From Pantoea sp. Lij88 (GTDB lineage: Bacteria; Pseudomonadota; Gammaproteobacteria; Enterobacterales; Enterobacteriaceae), in NCBI RefSeq assembly GCF_030062155.1, contig NZ_CP118269.1, forward strand, positions 2,604,001-2,668,000: DNA of 64,000 nt, read 5' to 3'. Made by a program: the position numbers and the translations under genes. This document shows, in pieces, positions 1-7,845 of the stretch (position 1 is its first letter; each line of letters starts with the position of its first letter). A model generated the notes under the pieces. The model did not search any database, was not told the origin of the DNA, and saw only the letters and a list, made by a program, of their open reading frames with translations.

Positions 1-938
1 CAGTGGTGCTCTGTATTGGCTATGGTTTCATCCAGATCACCGGACTACAGCGTGGATACTGGATTCTGCTGACCAGCCTGTTTGTCTGTCAGCCTAACTA
101 CAGTGCCACGCAGCGACGGCTGGCCTTACGAATTGGCGGCACGCTGGCAGGGATTGCGATTGGTCTGCCAGTTTTATGGCTGGTGCCTTCGATTGAAGGT
201 CAGTTAATCCTGATTGTGATTACCGGTGTGCTGTTCTTTGCTTTCAGGCAGGTACAGTATGCGCAAGCCACGCTGTTTATCACCCTGCTGGTCCTGCTCT
301 GCTTTAACCTGTTAGGGGAAGGCTTTGAGGTCGCCCTGCCACGGGTGGTGGATACCTTACTCGGCTGTGGTCTGGCCTGGCTGGCTGTCGCATTTATCTG
401 GCCTGACTGGCGCTTTCGTCAGTTACCGGCGGTGGCAGAACGCACACTGAAAGCGAACTGTCGCTATCTGGATGCAATCATGGAGCAATATCATCAGGGC
501 AAGGATAACCGTCTCGCCTACCGTATTGCCCGCCGTGATGCGCACAATGCGGATGCGGAGCTGGCGTCGGTGGTTTCAAATATGAGCAGTGAAAGCCGCA
601 CCAGCCAGAAACTACGTGAATCGGCTTTTCAGCTGCTTTGCTCCAATCACTCTTTCCTGAGTTACATTTCTGCGCTGGGTGCCCACCGCGATAAAATTAC
701 CGCGCCGGAACTGCTGGCCTTGCTGGATGATACGGTTTGCTACGTTGAGGATGTGCTCCAGACGGATGTGGTCAGCGATGAGCATGTTGAGACGATGCGC
801 CAGCAGCTGGCTCAGCGAATCAGCCAGCTGGCTGCAGATGCGGATACGCGTGCGCCGCTGGTGCTCCAGCAACTCGGTCTGCTGGTGGCCTTAATGCCTG
901 ATGTGGCTCGCCTGCGTCGCACGCTAATCACTGATTAG
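1..938 (+). CDS. yccS: YccS-type inner-membrane protein, FUSC family (5' end outside window)
   Basis: Only the C-terminal 311 or so residues are present; the frame is open to the window edge, so the GTG at base 3 is not a real start. The visible part begins with several hydrophobic segments (roughly residues 1-135) and ends in a soluble helical region of about 175 residues. This is the second half of the duplicated membrane-plus-cytoplasmic layout of the YccS/YhfK (FUSC, fusaric-acid-resistance-like) family, whose members are about 700 residues long. The transported substrate is unknown. The stop codon overlaps the end of the convergent tfoX by 4 bp, as expected from the sulA-sxy-yccS order in E. 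coli. Identity rests on the sequence pattern plus this synteny. Confidence 0.88.
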   Translation, partial: VVLCIGYGFIQITGLQRGYWILLTSLFVCQPNYSATQRRLALRIGGTLAGIAIGLPVLWLVPSIEGQLILIVITGVLFFAFRQVQYAQATLFITLLVLLCFNLLGEGFEVALPRVVDTLLGCGLAWLAVAFIWPDWRFRQLPAVAERTLKANCRYLDAIMEQYHQGKDNRLAYRIARRDAHNADAELASVVSNMSSESRTSQKLRESAFQLLCSNHSFLSYISALGAHRDKITAPELLALLDDTVCYVEDVLQTDVVSDEHVETMRQQLAQRISQLAADADTRAPLVLQQLGLLVALMPDVARLRRTLITD

Positions 939-1564
939 CCTTCGCCGCTTCGCAGGTCGGGATTTGATAAAAGTGTGCGCTGAAACCACGCGTTCAGCTC
1001 CACCCGGATGGCCAGCGGCAGCGCGGCGGCATGGTGGCCCGTGATCGCCCCCTGCAGCGCCAGCAGAGTCTGAAACCCCACGTGCTGGTTGATCGCTTTC
1101 AGCTTCAGCCAGCACTGTTTGGCCCCCATCTGATAGAGATGATTGACGGTCATAATACCCGCCTCGTACAGCATCATCTCCATGCGTACGCTGAGATTCG
1201 GCAGATCTTTCAGTCGCGGAGAGGATTGTCTGTCCTGTAACTCCAGCTGCGCCGTTTCTAAAGAAGCGGCTGAGAGCGCCAGCAGATGGTCAGGATCACG
1301 CCATAATGTTTCATCGACCCGAAAATAATTAAGGCTTACCAGTTTGCCCCTCTTGCGAAAGATCAGGGGTTGCAGCGGCCGATCGGTAATGTATTCCCGC
1401 AAAGGTTCACTGGCGCGCAGGTAGAGTTCATCTTTATTTATCAAGGCAAAAACCACACTTTCAACAGCCAGCGCATATCCCCCAAACTGGGTGCGGGACT
1501 CTATGGTTCCCAGCGGGGCCAGCTGGGCTCTGGAGCGCTCTACGACCGGATTCACCTTTTTCAT
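935..1564 (-). CDS. tfoX: TfoX/Sxy competence regulator
   Basis: The 209-residue product has the same length as E. coli Sxy and two domains: an N-terminal TfoX_N domain (about 1-100, with the FGGYAL and YLRAS patches) and a C-terminal TfoX_C helical domain (about 110-200, with DLPNLS near its start). Sxy/TfoX acts with CRP to switch on genes with CRP-S sites, including DNA-uptake genes. The start follows a strong GGAGGTGG ribosome-binding site. A perfect hairpin lies about 30 nt upstream in the leader, and this family is known to be controlled by mRNA structure in Haemophilus. The gene ends inside the last codons of convergent yccS. comEC, another DNA-uptake gene, is also in this window. Confidence 0.93.
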   Translation of the reverse strand: MKKVNPVVERSRAQLAPLGTIESRTQFGGYALAVESVVFALINKDELYLRASEPLREYITDRPLQPLIFRKRGKLVSLNYFRVDETLWRDPDHLLALSAASLETAQLELQDRQSSPRLKDLPNLSVRMEMMLYEAGIMTVNHLYQMGAKQCWLKLKAINQHVGFQTLLALQGAITGHHAAALPLAIRVELNAWFQRTLLSNPDLRSGEG

Positions 1565-1594
1565 TGCACCACCTCCATGTAAGAAATTTCTCGT

Positions 1595-1620
1595 AAATTA
1601 CCTTGGGTATCAGGTAATTA
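1595..1620 (-). promoter_or_regulatory. tfoX leader hairpin
   Basis: A perfect 7-bp inverted repeat, AATTACC (1596-1602) and GGTAATT (1613-1619), with a 10-nt loop lies about 32 nt upstream of the tfoX start on the strand that is transcribed. It is not followed by a T-run, so it does not look like a terminator. A role in translational control of tfoX is inferred from what is known of sxy leaders, not shown here. Confidence 0.4.
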
Positions 1621-1712
1621 GAAGATAGAAAAAAGCGTCAGCGGGTTCAATGAATAAATAGTGCTTCAACTAATCTTGTCGCGTTTTTGCGAGGCGTTTT
1701 CAGAAATTTGGG

Positions 1713-1741
1713 TTGATCTTTATCCAGGATGACAGTACTGT
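1713..1741 (+). promoter_or_regulatory. sulA promoter
   Basis: TTGATC (1713-1718) and TACTGT (1736-1741) are spaced by 17 bp, the same two hexamers I recall for the E. coli sulA promoter. The -10 box overlaps the LexA operator, so bound repressor would block polymerase directly. Confidence 0.75.
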
Positions 1742-1753
1742 ATATTCATACAG
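1738..1753 (+). promoter_or_regulatory. LexA operator (SOS box) of sulA
   Basis: CTGTATATTCATACAG fits the LexA consensus CTGT-N8-ACAG exactly in both half-sites. It overlaps the -10 element and lies 21 bp before the sulA start codon. This predicts repression by LexA and induction after DNA damage. Confidence 0.95.
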
Positions 1754-1774
1754 TCCACTGCTGGTGATTAACTT

Positions 1775-2266
1775 ATGCGAACACAACATCCTAATAATGC
1801 ACGCTATGCTCATCATTATGCGTCCTCTTCCGTTCCGGCCTCGCAGGGTGGTGGAATTACTGAGTTACGTTACAGCGAGCAGCCCGGTATGATGCAGATG
1901 ATGCTGTTGCCGTTATTGCAGCAACTGAGTCAGCAGTCCCGCTGGCAGCTGTGGTTAACACCGGCGTATAAACTGAATCGCACCTGGCTGCAGGAATCGG
2001 GATTACCACTGGATAAAAGTATGCATATAGCGGATTCTGAACGTCTGAATGCCGTTGAAGCGATGGTTAAAGCGTTGCGTACAGGAAATTACAGTGTTGT
2101 TCTCGCATGGATTCCGTACGATTTGGATGAAGATGAGCGACGTCAACTCGAAAATGCGGCAGCTGAGGGTGAAGCGCTTGGCTTAATTTTACGGGCAAGC
2201 GGAACATCGGAAGCGCCTCTCAGACCGCAAAGTTCCATAAAAATTCAGTCGGATTTGTTTCATTAA
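1775..2266 (+). CDS. sulA: SOS cell-division inhibitor SulA
   Basis: SulA binds FtsZ monomers and halts septation during the SOS response. The 163-residue product has the family core (ITELRYSEQPGMMQMMLLPLL, shown by its start at about residue 28, and the LTPAYKLNRTWLQESGLPL region near 70) and the RecA-like fold expected of the family. The extreme C-terminus, SDLFH, resembles the E. coli tail recognised by Lon protease for rapid turnover. The ATG follows a LexA box and a weak ribosome-binding site. The gene stands between tfoX and ompA as in E. coli, and a long hairpin plus a short T-run follows it. Confidence 0.95.
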   Translation: MRTQHPNNARYAHHYASSSVPASQGGGITELRYSEQPGMMQMMLLPLLQQLSQQSRWQLWLTPAYKLNRTWLQESGLPLDKSMHIADSERLNAVEAMVKALRTGNYSVVLAWIPYDLDEDERRQLENAAAEGEALGLILRASGTSEAPLRPQSSIKIQSDLFH

Positions 2267-2308
2267 GTAAAAATAAGAAGTTTCCCAGGCTATTTTTCTA
2301 ATCTGTCG

Positions 2309-2364
2309 CCGCTAAACCACTGATTCTGTTAGTTCGAGCTGTGACAATGGTTTAGCGGGTTTTT
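2309..2364 (+). terminator. Probable sulA terminator
   Basis: CCGCTAAACCA (2309-2319) is complementary to TGGTTTAGCGG (2348-2358), an 11-bp stem with an unusually long 28-nt loop, followed by GTTTTTC. It sits 43 bp after the sulA stop. The long loop makes a standard intrinsic terminator less certain. Confidence 0.5.
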
Positions 2365-2454
2365 CGGCCTTTTTACCGCGACAATACGACCACTCTAATT
2401 GTTAGAAATTATGTATAAATCGCTGTTTCTTTACAGAAGTGCCTCACATCATAC

Positions 2455-2482
2455 TTGTAAGTTTCCAATCTCGTTGTAGACT
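2455..2482 (+). promoter_or_regulatory. ompA promoter
   Basis: TTGTAA (2455-2460) and TAGACT (2477-2482) are spaced by 16 bp, matching the order of elements I recall from E. coli ompA. Transcription would start near 2489, giving an untranslated leader of about 130 nt. Parts of that leader near the start site and the ribosome-binding site (GATAACGAGGCGCAAA) are highly conserved; the latter is the pairing region of the MicA small RNA in enterics. Confidence 0.7.
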
Positions 2483-2616
2483 TTAGCTCGCCAGGGTGCT
2501 CAATAACCTCCGTTTTTTGCGGTAGAGTCATAAGCGAGCGTTTTGACCCGGCGAAGGATTTAAACCAAGAGCAACCTTTTTGCTCATTGCCTATTTGGAT
2601 GATAACGAGGCGCAAA

Positions 2617-3687
2617 ATGAAAAAGACAGCTATCGCAATTGCAGTGGCACTGGCTGGCTTCGCTACCGTAGCGCAGGCCGCTCCGAAAGATAACACCTGG
2701 TACACCGGTGCTAAACTGGGCTGGTCTCAGTATCACGACACTGGTTACTACGGTAACGGTTACGAGAACAATGACGGTCCAACTCATGAAAGCCAGCTGG
2801 GCGCAGGTGCGTTCGTTGGTTATCAGGCAAACCCATACCTGGGCTTCGAGATGGGCTATGACTGGCTGGGCCGCATGCCTAACAAAGGCAATGTGACTAA
2901 CGGCGCATTCAAAGCACAGGGCGTACAGCTGGCTGCTAAACTGAGCTACCCAATCAATGACGATCTGGACGTGTATACTCGTCTGGGCGGCATGGTATGG
3001 CGTGCAGATGCAACGCAGACTAACCCAACTACTGGCCGCATCAGCGACCACGACACCGGCGTTTCTCCGCTGGCTGCTGTTGGTGTTGAATATGCGCTGA
3101 CCAAAAACTGGGCTACCCGTCTGGATTACCAGTGGGTTAACAACATCGGTGATGCACAGACCGTTGGTACGCGTCCAGACAACGGCATGCTGAGCGTAGG
3201 CGTTTCTTACCGCTTCGGTCAGGATGATGTCGCAGCTCCGGCTCCAGCGCCGGCTCCAGCACCAGCTCCAGTTGTTGAAACCAAGCGTTTCACTCTGAAG
3301 TCTGACGTTCTGTTCACCTTCAACAAATCTACCCTGAAGCCAGAAGGCCAGCAGGCTCTGGATCAGCTGTACAGCCAGCTGAGCTCAATGGATCCTAAAG
3401 ATGGTTCCGTTGTCGTACTGGGCTTCACCGATCGCATCGGTTCAGAGCAGTACAACCAGAAACTGTCTGAGAAACGTGCTCAGTCAGTCGTAGATTACCT
3501 GGTATCTAAAGGTATCCCTTCTAACAAGATCTCTGCACGTGGCATGGGTAAATCTAACCCAGTTACCGGCAACACCTGTGACAGCGTGAAAGGCCGTAAT
3601 GCCCTGATCGACTGCCTGTCTCCGGACCGTCGCGTAGAAATCGATGTTAAAGGCATCAAAGACGTTGTAACTCAGCCACAGGCTTAA
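2617..3687 (+). CDS. ompA: Outer membrane protein A
   Basis: A major outer-membrane protein tying the membrane to peptidoglycan. The 356-residue precursor has a 21-residue signal peptide (cleavage after AQA), an eight-strand beta-barrel (about 22-195), an Ala-Pro hinge repeat near 210-225, and a C-terminal OmpA-like peptidoglycan-binding domain (about 230-356) with the FTDRIGS motif and a Cys pair (NTCDS, LIDCLS). I chose the ATG at 2617 over one 30 bp upstream because it begins the signal sequence [10 protein letters not shown] and follows the conserved GAGG ribosome-binding site. Strong A/T-flanked terminator follows. Confidence 0.97.
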   Translation: MKKTAIAIAVALAGFATVAQAAPKDNTWYTGAKLGWSQYHDTGYYGNGYENNDGPTHESQLGAGAFVGYQANPYLGFEMGYDWLGRMPNKGNVTNGAFKAQGVQLAAKLSYPINDDLDVYTRLGGMVWRADATQTNPTTGRISDHDTGVSPLAAVGVEYALTKNWATRLDYQWVNNIGDAQTVGTRPDNGMLSVGVSYRFGQDDVAAPAPAPAPAPAPVVETKRFTLKSDVLFTFNKSTLKPEGQQALDQLYSQLSSMDPKDGSVVVLGFTDRIGSEQYNQKLSEKRAQSVVDYLVSKGIPSNKISARGMGKSNPVTGNTCDSVKGRNALIDCLSPDRRVEIDVKGIKDVVTQPQA

Positions 3688-3700
3688 GTTTATACGTTAT

Positions 3701-3729
3701 AAAAAACCCCGCTAAGGCGGGGTTTTTTT
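3701..3729. terminator. Bidirectional terminator between ompA and matP
   Basis: CCCCGC-TAAG-GCGGGG (3707-3722) is a perfect 6-bp GC stem with an A-run on the left and T-run on the right, so it can stop transcription from ompA and also from the convergent matP side. Confidence 0.9.
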
Positions 3730-3782
3730 ATGCCGGTAATAAAACCGATTTGAATTTCGCAGACGCTGATTGCTCTACCCGG

Positions 3783-4250
3783 TTATTCGCTTTCTGAACC
3801 CGACTTACCCAGAATGGCCTGCAAATCCTGCTTCAGACTCGACATCTGCGTGGCATATTTTTCTTTGCGTTCTGCATCTTCTATCAGCTGAACAATCGTT
3901 TCAGAGAGCGTGCAACCGCGCCGCTGTGCCAGACCAGCCAGTCGCTGCCAGACCAGATATTCCAGGTCGATTGATTTTTTGCGGGTATGCTGATGTTCAG
4001 CATTGAAATGGCGTTTCCGCCGGGCGCGGATGGTCTGCTTCAGACGGTTATCCAGATCGGAATGAATATGTTCTGCAATCCATTCATTTACCGTCGCCGG
4101 ATTATTTTCCATCGCCAGCAGCTTATCGACTGCCGCCTGCGCCGCACTTAATTCAAGGTGACGCGTGATCAGTTCACCTTCCCGATGTTTTTTCACCAGG
4201 TATTTCCACTTCCATCCACATTCAAGATTTTCGAGTTGCTGGTATTTCAT
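3783..4250 (-). CDS. matP: Ter macrodomain organiser MatP
   Basis: MatP binds matS sites in the terminus region and condenses the Ter macrodomain, also linking it to the divisome through ZapB. The 155-residue product starts [10 protein letters not shown] as in E. coli (150 residues). It has an N-terminal four-helix region, a basic patch ([18 protein letters not shown]) and a ribbon-helix-helix segment ([20 protein letters not shown]), then a C-terminal coiled coil. I moved the start 72 bp inward from the longest frame because this N-terminus is the conserved one. It is divergent from lonH. Confidence 0.95.
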   Translation of the reverse strand: MKYQQLENLECGWKWKYLVKKHREGELITRHLELSAAQAAVDKLLAMENNPATVNEWIAEHIHSDLDNRLKQTIRARRKRHFNAEHQHTRKKSIDLEYLVWQRLAGLAQRRGCTLSETIVQLIEDAERKEKYATQMSSLKQDLQAILGKSGSESE

Positions 4251-4380
4251 CGGAATCTCATCGTGATCACGTAACGAACTAAGAATAACAGCTTTTTTCC
4301 CGGATGCAGCAACGAAAAACATGCTGTCATCGTCACATCTTCAACAGGAAGTCTGCAGTGCTTAACAAGGGTGAATCCTG

Positions 4381-4386
4381 TATAAT
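4381..4386 (+). promoter_or_regulatory. Consensus -10 box of the lonH promoter
   Basis: A perfect TATAAT lies 34 bp upstream of the proposed TTG start of lonH. No convincing -35 hexamer is seen at 16-18 bp upstream. Its position would place the transcript start near 4393, which rules out the upstream ATG at 4304 as the start when this promoter is used. Confidence 0.5.
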
Positions 4387-4420
4387 CTCGCTTTTCTTAA
4401 TACAGACAAATGCGATTATT

Positions 4421-6172
4421 TTGACCAGCACCCAACTTACGTGGCAGACCTTACAGCCGGATAGCGCGCAATACCAATCCGTTTTCTCCCGAATTGCTGA
4501 TGAAGAAACTGATGCTCTGGCAACGGTACAGCCCCGGTTGCTGAATGCACTGGCGCACTTACACCACCAGACGCAAGGTTTCCCGTTACTGCTGGTTCGT
4601 AGCCAGGAGAATCGCGACTATCTGACATTCATTGTCCAGGCCGCACAGCGGGTCATGGCAGACAGTACCACTTTGTACGGCGGTGATTACCATATCATGG
4701 CTGACAACGTCACGCTTCAGCCCCCTTCCGATCCTCAACGACCGTTCACCAGTCAGGGTGGCATTCACTTTGCTGAATGGACTGAGATGGAGCAGCTGTT
4801 TGGCTGCGTGCGTCAGTATAAAGATCGCATCCAGCTGGAGCCGGGCCTGATTCATCGCGCCAATGGCGGCACGCTGGTCCTGTCACTGCGCAGCCTGATG
4901 ACACAGCCGATTCTCTGGCTGCGCCTGAAAAAGTGTATTGAGCAGGGCTATGTTGAGTGGACATCTCAGGATGAACGCCGCCCGCTACCTGTCTCCATTC
5001 CTCCCCTGCCACTCAGCCTTAACCTGGTCCTGTGTGGCGACCGTGAAGCGCTGGCAGATTTTCAGGAGCTCGATCCTGAAGCGCACGAAATGGCCATCTA
5101 TACTGAATTTGAAGAGAACATTCAGATTCTGGATGAAGATGACATGCTCGCCTGGTGTCGCTGGAACGCTGAACTGGCACAACAGGCAGGCCTGCCTCTG
5201 CCGGAAGAGGACTTCTGGCCAGAGCTGATCAAAGAAGGCGTCCGCTACAGCGGCGATCAGGATACCCTGCCACTCTGTCCCCGCTGGCTGCAGCGTCAGA
5301 TGCGCGAGTCAGCTCTGATGGGCGATGAACTCAATGCTGAAGCGCTGCGTGATGCGCTGGAAGCTCGCCTGTGGCGCGAGAACTATCTCAATGAGCGGAT
5401 GCGTGACGAGATCCTGCTGCGACAGATTCTGATAGAAACTGAAGGTGAAGTGGTCGGTCAGATTAATGGTCTGTCGGTTGTGGAATATCCTGGCCATCCC
5501 CGCGCCTGGGGCGATCCGTCGCGCATCAGCTGCGTGGTTCATCCCGGTGATGGTGAGTTCATGGATATTGAGCGCAAAGCGGAGCTGGGCGGTAATATCC
5601 ATGCCAAAGGCATGATGATTATGCAGGCTTACCTGACCGCAGAGCTGGAACTCGATCAGCAACTGCCCTTCTCGGCCTCAATGGTATTTGAGCAATCTTA
5701 TTCCGAGGTGGATGGTGACAGCGCCTCGCTGGCTGAACTGTGTGCCTTAATCAGCGCCCTGGCTAATCAGCCGATTAATCAGCAGATTGCGGTAACCGGC
5801 TCGGTCGATCAGTTCGGCAACGTTCAACCGGTGGGCGGGCTGAATGAGAAGATCGAAGGCTTCTTTGATATCTGCCATCAGCGTGAACTGACGGGCCAGC
5901 AGGGTGTGATTATTCCCGCCTGCAATGTGCGTCATCTCAGTCTGAACCAGGCGGTTGTCAGTGCAGTTGAGCAGGGGCGTTTCCATATCTGGGCCATTGA
6001 CCAGGCCGAGGAAGCGCTGCCGCTGCTGACCGGAAAAATCTGGAGTACCGAGGATGGTCAGGGCGATTGCCTGCTGAATGCCATCCAGGAACGCATTAGC
6101 CTGTTCAACCAGCCGGACGGTCCGCAACGTCCCTGGGCGCTGCGCTGGCTTAACTGGTTCAACCACCGTTAA
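4421..6172 (+). CDS. lonH: Lon-like ATP-dependent protease homologue LonH (YcbZ)
   Basis: A Lon-family protein with the proteolytic domain at its C-terminus. With the TTG start at 4421 it is 583 residues, close to E. coli YcbZ (586), and begins TSTQLTWQ in line with the E. coli N-terminus. The Lon catalytic dyad is visible: Ser434 in DGDSAS and Lys477 in GLNEKIEG. The N-terminal half resembles an AAA+ region but I see no intact Walker A motif. Physiological substrates are little known. An ATG 117 bp upstream in frame exists but lies before the TATAAT box. Divergent from matP; the stop codon overlaps the fabA promoter region. Confidence 0.9.
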   Translation: MTSTQLTWQTLQPDSAQYQSVFSRIADEETDALATVQPRLLNALAHLHHQTQGFPLLLVRSQENRDYLTFIVQAAQRVMADSTTLYGGDYHIMADNVTLQPPSDPQRPFTSQGGIHFAEWTEMEQLFGCVRQYKDRIQLEPGLIHRANGGTLVLSLRSLMTQPILWLRLKKCIEQGYVEWTSQDERRPLPVSIPPLPLSLNLVLCGDREALADFQELDPEAHEMAIYTEFEENIQILDEDDMLAWCRWNAELAQQAGLPLPEEDFWPELIKEGVRYSGDQDTLPLCPRWLQRQMRESALMGDELNAEALRDALEARLWRENYLNERMRDEILLRQILIETEGEVVGQINGLSVVEYPGHPRAWGDPSRISCVVHPGDGEFMDIERKAELGGNIHAKGMMIMQAYLTAELELDQQLPFSASMVFEQSYSEVDGDSASLAELCALISALANQPINQQIAVTGSVDQFGNVQPVGGLNEKIEGFFDICHQRELTGQQGVIIPACNVRHLSLNQAVVSAVEQGRFHIWAIDQAEEALPLLTGKIWSTEDGQGDCLLNAIQERISLFNQPDGPQRPWALRWLNWFNHR

Positions 6173-6184
6173 TCAGATTTGCTC
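6170..6184 (+). promoter_or_regulatory. Possible FadR activator site upstream of fabA
   Basis: TAATCAGATTTGCTC occupies the position of the E. coli fabA FadR site (E. coli CTGATCGGACTTGTTC by memory) and matches it at most positions. It overlaps the lonH stop codon and the fabA -35 box. The match to the general FadR consensus is only moderate. Confidence 0.4.
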
Positions 6185-6207
6185 AGCGTACAACTGTTCG
6201 CTAATAT
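6179..6207 (+). promoter_or_regulatory. fabA promoter with FabR operator in the spacer
   Basis: TTGCTC (6179-6184) and TAATAT (6202-6207) are separated by 17 bp. The spacer together with one -10 base forms AGCGTACAACTGTTCGCT (6185-6202), nearly identical to the known FabR palindrome (AGCGTACACGTGTTCGCT). FabR repression of fabA in response to unsaturated acyl chains is established in E. coli, and the geometry here implies direct promoter occlusion. Confidence 0.8.
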
Positions 6208-6240
6208 TCGTGATTCACTAAAACAAGGCTTATTGAAAAC

Positions 6241-6759
6241 ATGGTAGATAAACGCGAATCCTATACCAAAGAAGACCTGATTCTGTCAGGTCGTGGTGAA
6301 CTGTTTGGCGAAAATGGTCCGCCGCTTCCATCTGGCAACATGCTGATGATGGACCGCGTGGTCAAAATGACCGAAGACGGCGGCAAATATGACAAAGGCT
6401 TTGTTGAAGCGGAGCTGGATATCAATCCTGATCTCTGGTTCTTCGGTTGCCACTTTATTGGCGATCCGGTGATGCCGGGCTGCCTGGGCCTGGATGCCAT
6501 GTGGCAGCTGGTTGGTTTCTATCTGGGCTGGCTGGGCGGCGAAGGTAAAGGTCGTGCGCTGGGCGTGGGTGAAGTGAAATTCACCGGTCAGGTCCTGCCA
6601 GAGGCGAAGAAAGTCACCTATCGCATTCACTTCAAGCGTGTAATTAACCGTAAACTGGTCATGGGCGTGGCAGATGGTGAAGTGCTGGTTGACGGTAATC
6701 TGATCTATACCGCCAGCGATCTGAAAGTCGGCCTGTTTAAAGATACCGCCGCTTTCTAA
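6241..6759 (+). CDS. fabA: 3-hydroxydecanoyl-ACP dehydratase/isomerase
   Basis: FabA dehydrates 3-hydroxydecanoyl-ACP and isomerises the trans-2 to the cis-3 product, the branch point to unsaturated fatty acids in type II synthesis. The 172-residue length equals that of E. coli. The hot-dog-fold active site is intact: His71 in [15 protein letters not shown] and Asp85 in LGLDAMWQ. Regulation by FabR (and perhaps FadR) is suggested by the operators upstream. A bidirectional terminator separates it from convergent rmf. Confidence 0.98.
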   Translation: MVDKRESYTKEDLILSGRGELFGENGPPLPSGNMLMMDRVVKMTEDGGKYDKGFVEAELDINPDLWFFGCHFIGDPVMPGCLGLDAMWQLVGFYLGWLGGEGKGRALGVGEVKFTGQVLPEAKKVTYRIHFKRVINRKLVMGVADGEVLVDGNLIYTASDLKVGLFKDTAAF

Positions 6760-6775
6760 GCGTTTCCCCCCGGAA

Positions 6776-6806
6776 ACAAAAACCTCCGCGCATGGCGGAG
6801 GTTATA
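6776..6806. terminator. Shared terminator of fabA and rmf
   Basis: AACCTCCGC (6781-6789), loop GCATG, GCGGAGGTT (6795-6803): a perfect 9-bp stem. On the minus strand it is followed by TTTTTGTTT, a good tail for rmf; on the plus strand the tail is GTTATATT, which is weaker for fabA. Confidence 0.8.
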
Positions 6807-6828
6807 TTCCCTTTTCAGTGACATCCGG

Positions 6829-6996
6829 TTATGCAGCTACCGACCTGTCCTCCATGGCTTGTCGCCAACCTCCCAACCAGTGAGACTTAGCGTCAATCAA
6901 CTGATACGGACACATCTCTTTTGAGCGTCCAGTAATGCCTGCCTGATAACCACGTGAATGGGCGCGTTCGAGGCGGTCTCGTTTCTGTCTCTTCAT
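6829..6996 (-). CDS. rmf: Ribosome modulation factor
   Basis: RMF converts 70S ribosomes to inactive 100S dimers in stationary phase. Translating this stretch gives 55 residues, exactly the E. coli length, beginning MKRQKRDRLERAH and containing GYQAGITGRSKEMCPYQ and WLGGWRQAMEDR. It is short and highly basic at the N-terminus. The ATG follows GAGGG at a good distance. It lies between fabA and pqiC as in E. coli. Growth-phase and ppGpp control is known for the family; the 279-bp region upstream has no gene and presumably holds its promoter, but I could not pick one with confidence. Confidence 0.95.
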   Translation of the reverse strand: MKRQKRDRLERAHSRGYQAGITGRSKEMCPYQLIDAKSHWLGGWRQAMEDRSVAA

Positions 6997-7200
6997 ACTC
7001 CGTGTCCCTCATGTAAGGTCTGTGGAATCTGGTGGAAAGAAATGTGGTGAATTAATGTTCAACCACTCTTATGTTCTACCCCCTGCGTATCCAAAGATCA
7101 ATGCCCAATCTTCATGCCAGTGTCATAAATGTGACCTTAATCGGTAAGATTAACGCTCCTTTATGAATCATTCGACAACACTATCTTTCTGATTAAACTC

Positions 7201-7253
7201 ATAAAAAAGCCCCTGCCCGATATCGAAAAATGACGATAATCAGACAGGGGCTT
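7201..7253 (-). terminator. pqiABC operon terminator
   Basis: AAGCCCCTG (7207-7215) pairs with CAGGGGCTT (7245-7253), and an inner GAT/ATC-rich helix extends the hairpin. On the minus strand the stem ends in a TTTTTTAT tail. It lies 23 bp past the pqiC stop. Confidence 0.85.
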
Positions 7254-7275
7254 AGCTTATTTATTCACATCAATC

Positions 7276-7845
7276 TTAATTTAACGCAACCACACTATTG
7301 GCAATCTTCTGCGCCGTCTGCTGCCAGCCAGCCGCCAGCGTCCGGACCATGGCATCATAGCCATCTTCAGTCTGCGGCAGGACCAGGTTAAACGCCTGTT
7401 TCGTCAGACGGCCCTGATGCTCCAGCGTCCATTCACCACTGACGATGACTTTGCCATCGTAGCGACCCTGGAAGCCTGTCACAGTGACATTCAGCGTATC
7501 GTGCTGCGCGCCTAATGGTGAACCTGCCACCAGTCGTCCTGGCAGCGCTTTGCTCAGGTTAGTAATCAACGTCTGCTGCAGCTGCTGATCGAGCGGGCTG
7601 GCCCAGAGATTATTCGTGGCGATGACATATTTCACATCACTGGTCTGATAAACCAGCCCATTACCTGCCAGATAGTCCGGCACCGTCACCTGCTGCACCC
7701 ACAACATCGGCTGCGCTTCATTGAGCTGGCTGCTGGTGACCTGCATGGATGCCGCCCCGGAGGGCAGCTGATACCAGGTATTGTCAACGCTGCTACTGCA
7801 CGCACTCAACATCAGCGCGGCACAAAGTATCAATCCTTTTTTCAC
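7276..7845 (-). CDS. pqiC: Outer-membrane lipoprotein of the Pqi lipid-transport system
   Basis: PqiC (YmbA) is the outer-membrane partner of PqiB in a proposed phospholipid-trafficking bridge. The 189-residue product starts with a lipoprotein signal ending in LSAC, with the lipidated Cys at residue 16. The residue after Cys is Ser, compatible with outer-membrane sorting. The remainder is the ABC-type transport auxiliary fold (DUF330). It overlaps pqiB by 4 bp, indicating translational coupling, and is the last gene of rlmKL-uup-pqiABC. Confidence 0.93.
   Translation of the reverse strand: MKKGLILCAALMLSACSSSVDNTWYQLPSGAASMQVTSSQLNEAQPMLWVQQVTVPDYLAGNGLVYQTSDVKYVIATNNLWASPLDQQLQQTLITNLSKALPGRLVAGSPLGAQHDTLNVTVTGFQGRYDGKVIVSGEWTLEHQGRLTKQAFNLVLPQTEDGYDAMVRTLAAGWQQTAQKIANSVVALN

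Noticed and set aside
881..888. Chi octamers (GCTGGTGG), for example here and at 21573-21580
   Set aside because: Chi is common in enterobacterial coding DNA and the number seen by eye is not remarkable.
2587..2616. Upstream ATG adding 10 residues to OmpA
   Set aside because: It would place non-signal residues before the signal peptide and ignores the conserved GAGG ribosome-binding site before 2617.
3240..3285. GCTCCAGC-type tandem repeat in ompA
   Set aside because: This is the normal Ala-Pro hinge of OmpA, not a separate repeat element.
4304..4420. Upstream ATG giving a 622-residue LonH
   Set aside because: The extra residues have no match to the family and the ATG lies upstream of the TATAAT box.
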